In this document: positions 1 through 9,445 of the stretch, piece after piece
Layout: each line of letters begins with the position of its first letter
Numbering within the stretch: the first letter of the stretch is position 1
DNA from: Skeletonema tropicum
Taxonomy: Eukaryota; Bacillariophyta; Thalassiosirophyceae; Thalassiosirales; Thalassiosiraceae
Direction of reading: 5' to 3'
DNA length: 64,000 nt
NCBI GenBank assembly: GCA_037178625.1
Contig: CM074130.1
Location: forward strand, 992,001-1,056,000
Notes under the pieces: model-generated
Databases searched by the model: none
What the model saw: only the letters and a program-made list of their open reading frames with translations
What the model was told of the DNA's origin: nothing
Program-made: the position numbers and the translations under genes

Positions 1-190
1 TACATAATCAAGAAAGATATGTACTTTCTCGTTTTTGTACGAGGACCAGTCAGCAGGTGTCAAATCTCACTTCAGATTTTTTTTCTTTCGCGAAATAGCA
101 TCCAACAATTGTATGTATCACGTCCAGTATTGTACTATCATTGCATCTCAGAACCAGCGAACAACCTTTATATCACAGCACAGCACAATC

Positions 191-2792
191 ATGTTTATCA
201 GAAAGAGAGACGGAAGACAGCAAAGCTGCCAATTTGATAAGATCCAGAGCCGCATCTCGAAGCTATGCTATGGCCTCGATCAAAAGGTGAGAATGAGAGC
301 GTCCGTCTGCATCTCTTGTAATGTTGGTACACTCGAAAGATTGATTCGTCAACACACCGTGCTGCGCAGCTACTTACGTCTTCTCTCACTCTCTCGTTCT
401 CTATTCTAGTTCGTAAACGAAGCCATCATCTCGCAAAAGGTGATTCAGGGAGTCTATCAAGGTGTCACTACCACTGAGCTCGATGAACTTGCAGCCCAAA
501 CTGCTGCATCCTTTGCCACTCAACATCCCGACTATGCCATCCTCGCCGCACGTATCGAGGTGTCCAACTTGCACAAAATGACAGAGAAATCATTTTCAAA
601 GGTTATGCACGCCTTCCGCGGATACAAACACCCCAAAACTGGAGAGACTGCCCCTCTAATCTCCAAAGAAGTCTACAATGTCATCATGGCCAACAGAGAC
701 ACACTTGACGGGTGCATCATCCATGACAGAGACTTTGAATTTGACTACTTTGGCTTCAAGACCCTCGAAAAATCATACCTACTCAAAATTGATGGAAAGA
801 TTGCCGAGCGTCCTCAGCACATGCTCATGCGTGTTGCCGTCGGCATCCACATGGATGACATTGACCGTGTGAAAGAAACATATGATCTCCTCTCCAAAGG
901 ATACTTCATTCACGCGACACCCACCCTTTTCAATGCAGGGACCCCAAACCCACAAATGTCTTCTTGCTTTCTCACTTGTATGAAGGCCGATTCCATCGAA
1001 GGTATATACGACACACTCAAGAATTGTGCTATTATTTCAAAGCATGCTGGTGGCATTGGTATGTCGGTCAGCAATATCAGAGCTAGCGGTAGTTACATTC
1101 AGGGTACCAACGGAACATCCAATGGCATCGTGCCAATGCTCCGTGTATTTAACAACACTGCTCGCTACGTTGATCAAGGAGGAGGAAAGCGTAAGGGGAG
1201 TATTGCTGCCTACATTGAGCCATGGCATGCAGATATTTTTGCATTCCTTGACTTGAGGAAGAACCACGGAAACGAGATGGAGCGTGCCCGTGACCTTTTC
1301 TACGCCCTCTGGATTCCCGACCTATTCATGGAGCGTGTTCAGACCAACGGTGACTGGACCTTGATGTGCCCCAATGAGTGCAAGGGCCTCGCAAACTGCT
1401 GGGGTGGTGAATTCAAAGCCCTCTACGAGAAGTACGAGCGTGAGGGCAAGGGGCGTAAGACCATCAAGGCCCAACAGCTTTGGTTTGCTATCCTGGACTC
1501 TCAGGTAGAGACTGGAACTCCTTACATGCTCTACAAAGACCACTGCAACAGGAAATCGAACCAACGAAACCTTGGAACCATCAAGTGCTCCAACTTGTGT
1601 ACTGAAATCGTGGAGTACACCGCACCTGATGAAATTGCCGTGTGCAACTTGGCAAGTATCAGCCTTTCTAAGTTTGTGACTCCCGCTGGACACTTTGGCG
1701 AGGAGGGTCACTATGATTACGACTTGGACAAGCTCAAAGAAATCTCCAAGGTTTTGACGAGGAACCTGAACCGTGTCATTGACAACAATTTCTATCCCGT
1801 TGAGGAGGCCAAGAGATCTAACATGCGCCATCGTCCCATTGGTATTGGCGTCCAGGGTTTGGCCGACGCTCTGCAAATGATGAAGCTTCCATTCGAGTCT
1901 GCCGAGGCTCGCAGCCTGTAAGTTTCTGTGATCGATACAAAGCAGTTTGTATTATGTCGTGATGAAGTATTTCTCATGAGTTTGCACATCCTCTCTCTAC
2001 AGGAACAAGGAAATTTTCGAGACAATCTACTTTGGAGCTTGCGAGGCAAGCATGGAACTTGCTCGGGCAGATGGTGCATATGAGACTTACAAGGAATCTC
2101 CTGCAAGCAAAGGAATTCTTCAATTCGATATGTGGGGTGTGGAACCAAGCAGTCGTTGGGACTGGTCGGGGCTTAAGGATAAGATTGCAGAACACGGAAT
2201 GCGCAACTCTCTCCTTGTGGCTCCTATGCCTACTGCATCAACGGCTCAGATAATGGGAAATAACGAGAGCACCGAACCATTCACTTCTAACATGTACAAC
2301 CGTCGTGTCCTTGCTGGAGAGTTTACCATTGTGAACAAGCATCTCCTCTGTGAACTTACTGCCAATGGTCTGTGGACGGAGAAGGTCCGTAATAAGATCA
2401 TTGCGGATGGTGGGTCTGTCCAAAATGTTGCCCAAATCCCTAAGAGCATCCGTGATGTTTACAAAACTGTCTGGGAAATCCCCCAGAGGGCAATTTTGGA
2501 TATGGCCGCTGACCGTGGTGCCTTCATTTGTCAGAGTCAAAGCATGAATGTTCACATCAGCAAACCCAACACATCAAAGCTGACATCTATGCACTTTTAT
2601 GCTTGGAAGAAGGGTCTAAAGACTGGTATGTACTATCTCCGTACCAGACCCAAGGCTGATGCTATCCAGTTCACTGTCGACCAGGAGATGCTCGCAGAAG
2701 CTAATCAAAATCCGGCCGAGAACACCTCACAAAAACAAAAGAATCATTCCAGTACCGTCAACGAAGATCAATGTTTGGCTTGTGGTGCATAG
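191..2792 (+). CDS. RNR1: Ribonucleoside-diphosphate reductase large subunit (class Ia), 3 exons
   Basis: Reduces ribonucleoside diphosphates to deoxyribonucleotides together with the small R2 subunit; cytosolic. I join 191-286, 410-1917 and 2003-2792 (introns 287-409 and 1918-2002, both GT-AG), giving 797 aa, the usual eukaryotic R1 length. Numbered from this ATG, the redox cysteine falls at C218 (SSCFLTC), the radical-site trio at N427, C429 and E431 (NLCTE) and the partner cysteine at C444, the positions expected for eukaryotic R1. The C terminus ends in a CLACGA shuttle-cysteine tail. Exon 1 encodes the start of the ATP-cone (MFIRKRDG). Introns interrupt after QK in exon 1 and within a Leu codon in exon 2. 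All active-site residues are present, so the gene looks functional. The ATG at 191 is chosen because it starts the conserved N terminus and keeps phase through both splices. Confidence 0.96.
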
Positions 2793-3472
2793 GAACAGTT
2801 GACTGGTGATCTGGGTATATAAATATTTATGTTGAGTGTTATCACCGGGGTTAATTCGTTAACATTCATCAATCTCAATCTAAAGGTGGTCTCGCATTCT
2901 GCTCTCTCTCAGTCCCTTCCTCCTCTCTCATCCTTTTCTTCTGTGTGCTGCAGCATGTTACATAGAAACGGAAGTCCCAATTCATCCTCTACAAACAACC
3001 ACTATTCTGTTACAACACAGCGAATGCTTGCCTTCTTTATAGCAAGCTTGTGAGCAAGTGGCGAGATTACAACTAATGCCGCCGTCCAGATTGAGAAGGA
3101 GTTTACAAAACGAAGGCTCTTCCTCTGTGTTTCCCCGATTGGCACACGAACAGGACCTCCTGTGCCAATATATATTGCGAGTTCCGTGCTGATTGTCTGT
3201 TGGCTGCGTTAGGATTAGGATGCCCCAAGCACTGCAGAGAGAGCTGTTAATCCACATTTGAATTTGCGGTAGGACTAACTCTTTTAAGTAATATGCTGAG
3301 TTGGCGTGTTTACAAAAAAAGACCAAGCCTTCAGCCTCAAATGCTGAATTTTGACATCAACATCAGGTCTATTTAATTACTCGTATATTTCCCTCATAGG
3401 GCGCTATCCAATCATGGTTGCTGATTGGCAGTCTTTTATTATTTTATGTTTTTCTTGTTGTATACATCATGA
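2793..3472. other. Intergenic, no gene seen
   Basis: About 680 bases between the RNR1 stop and the histone H3 fragment. Only short ORFs without recognisable features occur on either strand. It must hold the RNR1 3' UTR and, on the minus strand, the 3' flank of the H3 fragment. No repeat or RNA gene was recognised. Confidence 0.5.
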
Positions 3473-3778
3473 TCAGGCCCGCTCTCCGCGAAGGCGACGA
3501 GCAAGCTGGATATCCTTTGGCATTATTGTTACACGCTTGGCATGTAAAGCGCAAAGGTTGGTGTCCTCAAAAAGGCCAGTTAGATAAGCCTCAGCTGCCT
3601 CCTGTAATGCCAAAACGGCAGTCGACTGAAACCTAAGATCTGACATCAAATCCTGCGCAATCTCCCGCACAAGACGCTGAAAGGGAGCTTTTCGGATGAT
3701 CAAATCCACACTTTTTTGGTAACGGCGGATCTCACGAAGAGCGACAGTTCCTGGGCGGTAGCGGTAGGGCTTGCGGAC
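3473..3778 (-). pseudogene. Histone H3 core (residues ~35-135) lacking the N-terminal tail
   Basis: The minus frame encodes a full histone H3 fold from V35 ([10 protein letters not shown]) to the C-terminal ARRLRGERA, with no indel over 101 residues. It carries roughly 14 substitutions against the canonical core, including K36R, H39Y, a changed loop (DLMSD for DFKTD), LIIRKAP for LLIRKLP, and Leu for Ile twice near the end. The tail with K4, K9 and K27 is not upstream: homology stops at the point where the plus-strand helicase reading frame begins. An in-frame ATG at 3805 would give a 110-aa tail-less H3 with an unrelated 11-residue start. It is either a truncated gene, cut by whatever brought the helicase in, or a divergent H3 whose first exon lies elsewhere. 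The intact frame argues against great age. Confidence 0.85.
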
Positions 3779-3881
3779 AGAGAGGGGATCATACCCCACT
3801 ATCATACAGCTGATCAAGGGTTCACTCCTGGGTGGAGGGAATTACGATGATGTTTACTCCACAGATGAATCCGACTGCAAT

Positions 3882-5573
3882 ATGAACATTCCTGTTCCGG
3901 ATTCGCCGCATGAGCAAGGATGTGCCGGGGAGGACAAACCTCAACAGGTTTCAGTTCCTACACTCGAAGGTGTTGCTCGTGCTGTCCTGCGGGATGAAAA
4001 GAAACGCCTCGACGAGAAACAATACATCATGTACGAAGTGATTGCCTGTTCATTCTTGCTTGGTTTATTGACGCAAGACGAAGACGGCTCAACGTTACTA
4101 GGGGGACTATGGACCGCAATCGGGAAAGATACCATGAATGACATCGAGGCATTGAAGCAGGAATTACGAGAGAGGGGAGGAAGAGAGCAGCTGCTCATGT
4201 TTGTGACGGGATTTGCCGGAGCAGGTAAAAGCACCGCAATCAAGATTGCACAGAAGTTTTGCTACGAATTTTGCAAGGCTACGTCTATCATGTGGGCGGA
4301 TAATACATTTCTGTTTACGGCCTACACTGGATCAGCTGCTGCTGCGTTTGGGGGGGTCACCACAGTGAAGGCAACCTACATCGCCAAACAGGGCAGCACT
4401 CCACACCTGAGCGCTGACGAGGAGAAGGCGTTTGAGGGTGTCCGCATCCTCATAATCGACGAGGTGTCATTCCTGAAAGATGACGAGCTTTTGAAGCTTG
4501 ACAGGACTTTGCAGAGGATTGGTAATAATCGCCAACCATTTGGAGGGTATAGCATCATATTTGCTGGAGACTTTCAACAAAACGAGCCTATTCAAATGAA
4601 AGCATCGCAAAAGTTATGGCACCCCACATCCTCGAGACATTTTGAGAACAACATCAACTGCGCCATCATCCTGGATGGTCTCCACCGATTTAAAGACGAT
4701 GAAGCATATGGACGCATTCTGCAGAGATTGTGTAGAGGTGAAATGACACAGGATGACGTGGATAAAATCAACAAGAGATACGTTGGTGACGATGGTATTA
4801 AATTACCCAAGCAATTCGATGGCGATACCTGCTACGCTTGTGAGACCAATAAGCAAAGAAATGCAATAACAGCGGCCATATTTCAAGAGCATCTTAGGCA
4901 AACACACCCACAAGCTGGCGACGACGACGATCCCCCCCATCACACTATCATTATAAAAGGCCTCATAGAATCACTAACTTCGTCGGATGCAAAAGTTGGT
5001 ACGCTGCGCCAGAGAATAATTGAACTCGGAGATACAGACGTGAGACAGGGAAAGAAATTGATAAGTCCGCATCTTTGTTGTTATATTGGCGCATATTTCA
5101 TGTGCAATTCAAACGATAATCTGAAGGAACAAGGAACGGGTAACGGAACCCAGGCTCGACTAGTTCGGGTGAAATTGAGAGACAACCCAATTAGCTATGG
5201 GTGCGAAGTGTGGGACGGAAGAAAGGTCTGGACTGTCTGCGCATCGGACGTGGAATTTGCCGAGTTCGAACACTATCCCAGAAAAGGTGATTCGCCAAGA
5301 TATTTCAAACTCAAGCCCAAAAAGGTCACTGCCACAGCGCACGTAACCCGGCGGAATCTAATAAGGGCGTGTGACGATGAGCTGAGGAGGAGGCGGTATG
5401 TATGTGACATCATTCTCACAACAGAGCTTCTTCAGCTTCTCTTCAGCTTTAATTCGACTTCGATTTTTTTTAATCCTAGCGTTTCGATTTTTTCGTATCC
5501 TCCCACACTCCTCTACCATGCTCTTCCGTCTCACAGCCTGCTGCTGCTCCGATTCATGCTTCGGGGGTGTTAA
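3882..5573 (+). CDS. Pif1-like superfamily 1 DNA helicase
   Basis: ATP-dependent DNA helicase of the Pif1/RecD-like type. The open frame begins at 3771, but the first ATG is at 3882. Counting from 3771, Walker A is GFAGAGKST at about residues 147-155, Walker B is LIIDEVSF at about 227-234, the glycine/GDF motif (GGYSIIFAGDFQQ) follows at about 258-270, and a DGLHRFKDD segment fits the next helicase motif. The C-terminal ~60 residues (after ELRRRRYV) are low-complexity, hydrophobic and overlap the convergent minus-strand gene. A GTATGT donor-like site at 5397 suggests the frame may instead be spliced there or have lost its true end. Helicases of this type are common in diatoms, in Helitrons and in large DNA viruses. 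No Rep endonuclease domain is nearby, so a Helitron is not supported. Confidence 0.8.
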   Translation: MNIPVPDSPHEQGCAGEDKPQQVSVPTLEGVARAVLRDEKKRLDEKQYIMYEVIACSFLLGLLTQDEDGSTLLGGLWTAIGKDTMNDIEALKQELRERGGREQLLMFVTGFAGAGKSTAIKIAQKFCYEFCKATSIMWADNTFLFTAYTGSAAAAFGGVTTVKATYIAKQGSTPHLSADEEKAFEGVRILIIDEVSFLKDDELLKLDRTLQRIGNNRQPFGGYSIIFAGDFQQNEPIQMKASQKLWHPTSSRHFENNINCAIILDGLHRFKDDEAYGRILQRLCRGEMTQDDVDKINKRYVGDDGIKLPKQFDGDTCYACETNKQRNAITAAIFQEHLRQTHPQAGDDDDPPHHTIIIKGLIESLTSSDAKVGTLRQRIIELGDTDVRQGKKLISPHLCCYIGAYFMCNSNDNLKEQGTGNGTQARLVRVKLRDNPISYGCEVWDGRKVWTVCASDVEFAEFEHYPRKGDSPRYFKLKPKKVTATAHVTRRNLIRACDDELRRRRYVCDIILTTELLQLLFSFNSTSIFFNPSVSIFSYPPTLLYHALPSHSLLLLRFMLRGC

Positions 5574-6965
5574 ATATGCTACACCACACGACGTGCATTG
5601 CCTCTCCAATTCACTCTCCTTCCCAGTCCATTTGCGAGTGCGATGAGGGTCATATACTACACGAGAAGCAGCTGCTGCGGCGCCTAATCCAACAACAGCA
5701 ACTGCGGCGGGTGCTTGAAAGGAACTCCCTACTGACTTACTATTCGGCGCAGTGACGAGCGTAGGGAGACTCAGGATGATTAACATTTGAAGAAGCCTCG
5801 ATGACATCATGCCACGTGAATTCTTCAGGCAAACTCCTCTTGATGATGGGAGCGGCAATGAGTGTTTATGTTTTGCACCATCATAACAATCATCAGTGCA
5901 GATGTCCTTGAGGTGTGCTTGTGCTTGTTTCAAAGAAGGAAATTGCCAATATAAACACCAACCAGCAGAAATAGCACCAGCAATGATGGCACCTATTCTC
6001 GACGCAACAACATCTTTGAAAGTTGCTGCAAGAACATTCAGCACCGACAATTCGCCGCAAGGTACAGATCGATCATTTGGCTCTGCGACATAGAGGGGAT
6101 GGCCCAAAAGGATCAATAAACAAAGAATCCTTTTCCAGGGGGTATTGGATGGATTCCTTGATCGAGTTCTATGATTTCTGCTGCGGCTGCTTTCCGTTTC
6201 TGATCTCACATCGCACATGACTTGTTGTATGGCGAAAGAGATAGAGATAGTTCTCGCGAAGAGGAGGAATAGGCGCCATTGCAATTGCATACGCCTGAAC
6301 TGCATGATCTTCTTGCGCCAGAAACAGCGGGAATAATATCCTGTGCAGGCGAGAGTGTACTGCGTCCAGAAAACAGATATCGCAACACTATACCTCGCGA
6401 GGATGATGGCATTCGCCACATAACCAACTGCAGCAGCCCTTAGAGAGCAACCGACCAATTCAAGGAAATCGGCGATGGAGTAGCTGTTCCGATTGGATCG
6501 CAAAGCATTGTTCTTGGAGAAAGTTAGTGCCATGTCCCTCCACTTGTTTCTTTTCAGTCCAGGCCAGCGCTTTTTGATGCGCTTTGGTGGGCGCTGGGTA
6601 GCTCTTTTGGGGAGCATTGTTGTTATATGGAGTGAAACTGCCGCAGCCACAATTTCGTAAAGCAGTCTTTTGAATACCACCAAGGATGAGTTGCTTCTGA
6701 TATCTCTTTTCTTGGCATCAATCTTGTAACTCGTCTCTGTCCTAGGGCAAACAGGAAGACGAACATCAGCAGACAAGGGTTCATTGCGGAACCCTGAATC
6801 GATGACAGCGCACATCGTGTCAGAAGGTATTATAGTAGCCACATTTGTGTGTGTGTTTGATGTCTCTACGTTGACGCGAATGCGATTTTCATTGGCATTG
6901 GAATCAAACGGAGATGGACACACACAACAGAGTATTGCTAGTAACAAAAGATTAAGTCTTGTCAT
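5358..6965 (-). CDS. Unknown protein with repeated hydrophobic modules and a terminal Cys-pair motif
   Basis: Product unrecognised, 535 aa. The first ATG (6965) opens directly into a signal-peptide-like stretch (MTRLNLLLLAILCCVCPSP). Similar segments recur twice: RILCLLILLGHPLYVAEPN mid-protein and RLLQMLIILSLPTLVTAPN near the C terminus. The latter two are followed by Ser-Val and then a second hydrophobic stretch (GAIIAGAISAGW; AAVAVVGLGAAAAA), so the protein looks like internal duplications of a 'signal plus membrane' module. Basic regions (RPPKRIKKRWPGLKRNKWR; KNRNARIKKNRSRIK) and one CTSCG pair near the C terminus are visible. It converges on the helicase with about 215 bases of 3' overlap. 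It could be a fused array of small membrane proteins belonging to the same inserted element as the helicase; this is inference. Confidence 0.55.
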   Translation of the reverse strand: MTRLNLLLLAILCCVCPSPFDSNANENRIRVNVETSNTHTNVATIIPSDTMCAVIDSGFRNEPLSADVRLPVCPRTETSYKIDAKKRDIRSNSSLVVFKRLLYEIVAAAVSLHITTMLPKRATQRPPKRIKKRWPGLKRNKWRDMALTFSKNNALRSNRNSYSIADFLELVGCSLRAAAVGYVANAIILARYSVAISVFWTQYTLACTGYYSRCFWRKKIMQFRRMQLQWRLFLLFARTISISFAIQQVMCDVRSETESSRSRNHRTRSRNPSNTPWKRILCLLILLGHPLYVAEPNDRSVPCGELSVLNVLAATFKDVVASRIGAIIAGAISAGWCLYWQFPSLKQAQAHLKDICTDDCYDGAKHKHSLPLPSSRGVCLKNSRGMMSSRLLQMLIILSLPTLVTAPNSKSVGSSFQAPAAVAVVGLGAAAAASRVVYDPHRTRKWTGKESELERQCTSCGVAYLTPPKHESEQQQAVRRKSMVEECGRIRKNRNARIKKNRSRIKAEEKLKKLCCENDVTYIPPPPQLIVTRPY

Positions 6966-7001
6966 AATAGTAATAGTACTATGCTGAACCTGAAATAGCA
7001 A

Positions 7002-7283
7002 TCACGAGGAGAGAATGTTTCAAATGATTTTATGGACACACTTGCATCCAGATTTGAGAGGATGAGCCTAATATCACTTAGATTCGTGTGGTCACCACGT
7101 ATCAGCTAAAGTTGAATTGGGGGGCCTCTGAGATATTGACACTTGGGCTGGGGTTGCACGATTTGGAATTGAAGTTATTGTGGACTTAGGTTTGACTTAA
7201 AGTCCTAAAAACTCAATTTGAAAAAAGTTGATGTACCACTTGTAAAAAGGTAGCAGAACCCAGAATCAAAACAAAAACAAAGG
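7002..7283. other. Gene-free spacer upstream of the unknown minus-strand gene
   Basis: No ORF or recognisable repeat. It must contain the promoter of the minus-strand gene starting at 6965. Nothing more specific could be supported. Confidence 0.4.
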
Positions 7284-7478
7284 GTGAGAACCCTACCTCG
7301 TACTTAAGTAGGCTTCTCATTTTGTCCGAGATAAGCTGAATTGGGGGGGGTAAAGGGGGGGGGTGGAACCCCCCCCTTCCGGTGCCCTTTCCTCCTTCTT
7401 CCTAACGTACTTATGTAGCTAACTCGTAACTCGAGCCTGGTTTGTACGCATATTTTTTAAGCGAGGTAGGGTTCTCAC
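7284..7478. repeat. Short element-like unit with 17-bp perfect terminal inverted repeats
   Basis: GTGAGAACCCTACCTCG at 7284-7300 is exactly inverted at 7462-7478, enclosing a 195-base unit. The interior carries a run of 8 G, a TAAA spacer and 9 G, then a GGAA turn and an 8-C run, so it can form a strong hairpin and has G-quadruplex potential. No convincing flanking TSD is seen. It may be a MITE or the structured end of a larger element. Confidence 0.5.
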
Positions 7479-7620
7479 ATTTTGTCCGAGATAAGCTGAA
7501 TTGGGGGGGGGGTAAAGGGGGGGTGGAACCCCCCCTTCCTGTGCCCTTTCCTCCTTCTTCCTACATAACGTATGTAGCTAACTCGTAACTCGAGCCTGGT
7601 TTGTACGCATATTTTTTTAA
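7316..7620. repeat. Tandem duplication, period 160 bp
   Basis: Two copies, about 7316-7460 and 7476-7620, share TTTGTCCGAGATAAGCTGAA, the poly-G/poly-C hairpin, CCTTTCCTCCTTCTTCCTA and the stretch ending in TTGTACGCATATTTTTT. The offset is 160 bases. They differ by homopolymer lengths and small substitutions. The duplication overlaps the 195-base inverted-repeat unit. Confidence 0.8.
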
Positions 7621-7854
7621 GTTGCTTGTTTGTACTCTATTTTTTAAGCTGCTTATTTCTAATTCATGGACGTAGGAATTAGTAGTCGATTTTAAAAAAG
7701 CGCAACTCTTCCGCCCACGGACAGACAGATTCTGTTTTTCCGAGTAGCTCTAGCCATACTAAGTAAGTATAACTTACCTACATGTACGCTAACGCTTTAC
7801 ATGGTTAGTAGAGTTAGTCTTTACTTTTTAGCTCTCCCTTAGTATGTCCGGTCG

Positions 7855-8090
7855 AATAAGCGAGAGATGTGTTGCTTTTTTTGGCTTTTGCCAGCTTCAA
7901 GAGATCTTTTTTGCACGTAGGAACTCCTACTGATGCGGTACCAAAGTGGCGCCAACGATCATCGAGCAAAAAATATCTTCACCATGTGGGATTTTCCGGC
8001 TGATTCATGCACATGCAGCCGATGTCATTGAAAGCTACCTGCCCACAATACAAGTCTGACGATAAAATGAAGAAACAAAGCAGCTCATCC
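7855..8090 (+). repeat. Second copy of the promoter and first codons of the TMTC-like gene
   Basis: This 236-base segment matches 12105-12348 closely: AATAAGCGAGAGATGTGTTGC start, GCACGTAGGAACTCCTACTG, the AAAAATATCTTCACCATG stretch, and ATGAAGAAACAAAG with the next codons. The match ends just after the CAGCTCATCC codons; the frame then stops after 17 residues. It is a truncated duplication carrying promoter, leader and start codon of the downstream gene, with a few indels (a GGGCCA stretch is missing). Confidence 0.85.
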
Positions 8091-8116
8091 AACCAATATT
8101 ATTGTAGCGATCAATC

Positions 8117-8407
8117 TTAAAAGATTGCGTCGCGTATGTTTAAGTGCTCGGTGTGTTTCGGATGAAGGGCATGCGTTTTTGTCCCGGCTAGGAAGATTAG
8201 TACGATGTGCGAGTTAGGGTCCAAACCACAGCTGCTCTTCAGATTCAGTCTACTTATCAAATTCGATCCTTTTGTTGTTGTTATGCGCAGAGATGCCGGC
8301 TTACTATGTAAGCCTTCATCAATCTGTATCGGGTCCACCAAATTATACACGCATACCAACAGGGAAAGAGTAAGAAGTAGAGATGATACAGATACAGGAT
8401 ACTTCAT
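8117..8407 (-). CDS. Small putative secreted protein, 96 aa
   Basis: Unrecognised. The ORF opens with MKYPVSVSSLLLTLSLLVCVYN, a good signal peptide, followed by a short polar chain with a single pair of widely spaced motifs and no conserved domain. The 3' end overlaps a 25-base sequence (GATCAATCTTAAAAGATT and following) that recurs at 10897 with one mismatch. It may be a real small secreted protein or a chance ORF; the signal-like start is the only positive evidence. Confidence 0.35.
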   Translation of the reverse strand: MKYPVSVSSLLLTLSLLVCVYNLVDPIQIDEGLHSKPASLRITTTKGSNLISRLNLKSSCGLDPNSHIVLIFLAGTKTHALHPKHTEHLNIRDAIF

Positions 8408-8818
8408 CTTCTCTCTAAATTGTTCCCCCTTGCCCCGGCTTTTGGATACCTGAGACAGCTCTGGAGTTCATTTTTTGATAATGTCTACTCAGTTAGGCAA
8501 GTAGCCCGTGGATGAATCTTATTAGAATATTTTGACTTTGATCTTCTCTGAGTGAGTGAGTGCGTGATCTATCAACAAAGACGTCAAAGTTCAGATGAAT
8601 TAAGGCGCTACATATCTTTTATTTCAAACAAAGCATGGAACAAAGAATCTCTTCTCAAAAGATATTACCCTCCAAGACTTCCAACCCATCCCTTATGATT
8701 TCTTTTGCTCCTTCTTTCGCGATTGCTGTTGTCCCTATTCTTTCACGGCCCTATCAGTCCCGTCCGTGCTTTCAATCAAGCTTTTCCCAGGTGAAGGTGG
8801 TCTCTAACACTTTCACTT
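8408..8818. other. Gene-free spacer
   Basis: About 410 bases between the small secreted ORF and the ankyrin gene stop. Only short frames without features are present. Confidence 0.4.
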
Positions 8819-9445
8819 TCATCTCATATTTAACAAAAAATTGACCATTTCTTCTTGGCCTCCCTTCATGGCCAAACGGAGCGGCGTATCTCCATTATTA
8901 TCCAAGGCATTGACATCTGCTCCATTTTCAATGAGAAGCTCGGCCGCATCAAATGGTCCCTTATAGCAAGCAACATGGAGCGGCGTAGCCTCGCAAATTT
9001 CCTTGGCATTGACATCTGCTCCCCTTTCAATGAGAAGCTCGGCCGCATCAACTTGTCCCTTATTGCAAGCAACATGGAGCGGCGTAGCCCCACAATTATC
9101 CTTGGCATTGACGTCTGCTCCCCTTTCAATGAGAAGCTCGGCCACATCAACATGTCCATTACCGCAAGCAAAATGGAGCGGCGTATCTCCATCATTATCC
9201 TTGGCATTGACGTCTGCTCCCTTTTCAATGAGAAGCTCGGCCACATCAACTTGTCCCTCAAGGCAAGCAATATGGAGCGGCGTAAACCCATCATGATCCA
9301 TTGCATTGACGTCAGCTCCCTTTTCAATGAGAAGCTTGGCCATATCAACTTGTCCCGCACCACAAGCGAGATGGAGTTGCGTATGTCCGTAATTATTCCT
9401 GGCGTCGACGCCTTTGTAAGAGTAGACTGATGAAGTTGCTCCCAT
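8819..9445 (-). CDS. Ankyrin-repeat protein, 208 aa
   Basis: Consists almost wholly of ankyrin repeats: after a ~19-residue lead (MGATSSVYSYKGVDARNNYG) there are six units with the pattern G-TPLHLAC-G-VD-AELLIE-GADVNAKD. The first begins at HTQLHLAC and the last ends at MVNFLLNMR, where the capping helix stops. Ankyrin arrays mediate protein-protein binding, here probably in the cytosol since no signal or membrane segment is present. Repeat units are very similar at DNA level, implying recent internal duplication. The MGATSS start could be an N-myristoylation signal (Gly2, Ser6); this is inference. Partner and role are unknown. Confidence 0.8.
   Translation of the reverse strand: MGATSSVYSYKGVDARNNYGHTQLHLACGAGQVDMAKLLIEKGADVNAMDHDGFTPLHIACLEGQVDVAELLIEKGADVNAKDNDGDTPLHFACGNGHVDVAELLIERGADVNAKDNCGATPLHVACNKGQVDAAELLIERGADVNAKEICEATPLHVACYKGPFDAAELLIENGADVNALDNNGDTPLRLAMKGGQEEMVNFLLNMR

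Noticed and set aside
3882..7001. Helitron (Pif1-like helicase present)
   Set aside because: No Rep HUH nuclease, no recognised Helitron end hairpin; only the helicase is there.
8855..9430. 191-codon plus-strand ORF
   Set aside because: Shadow of the minus-strand ankyrin repeats; its periodic LFNEKLGHINLS pattern just mirrors the repeat.
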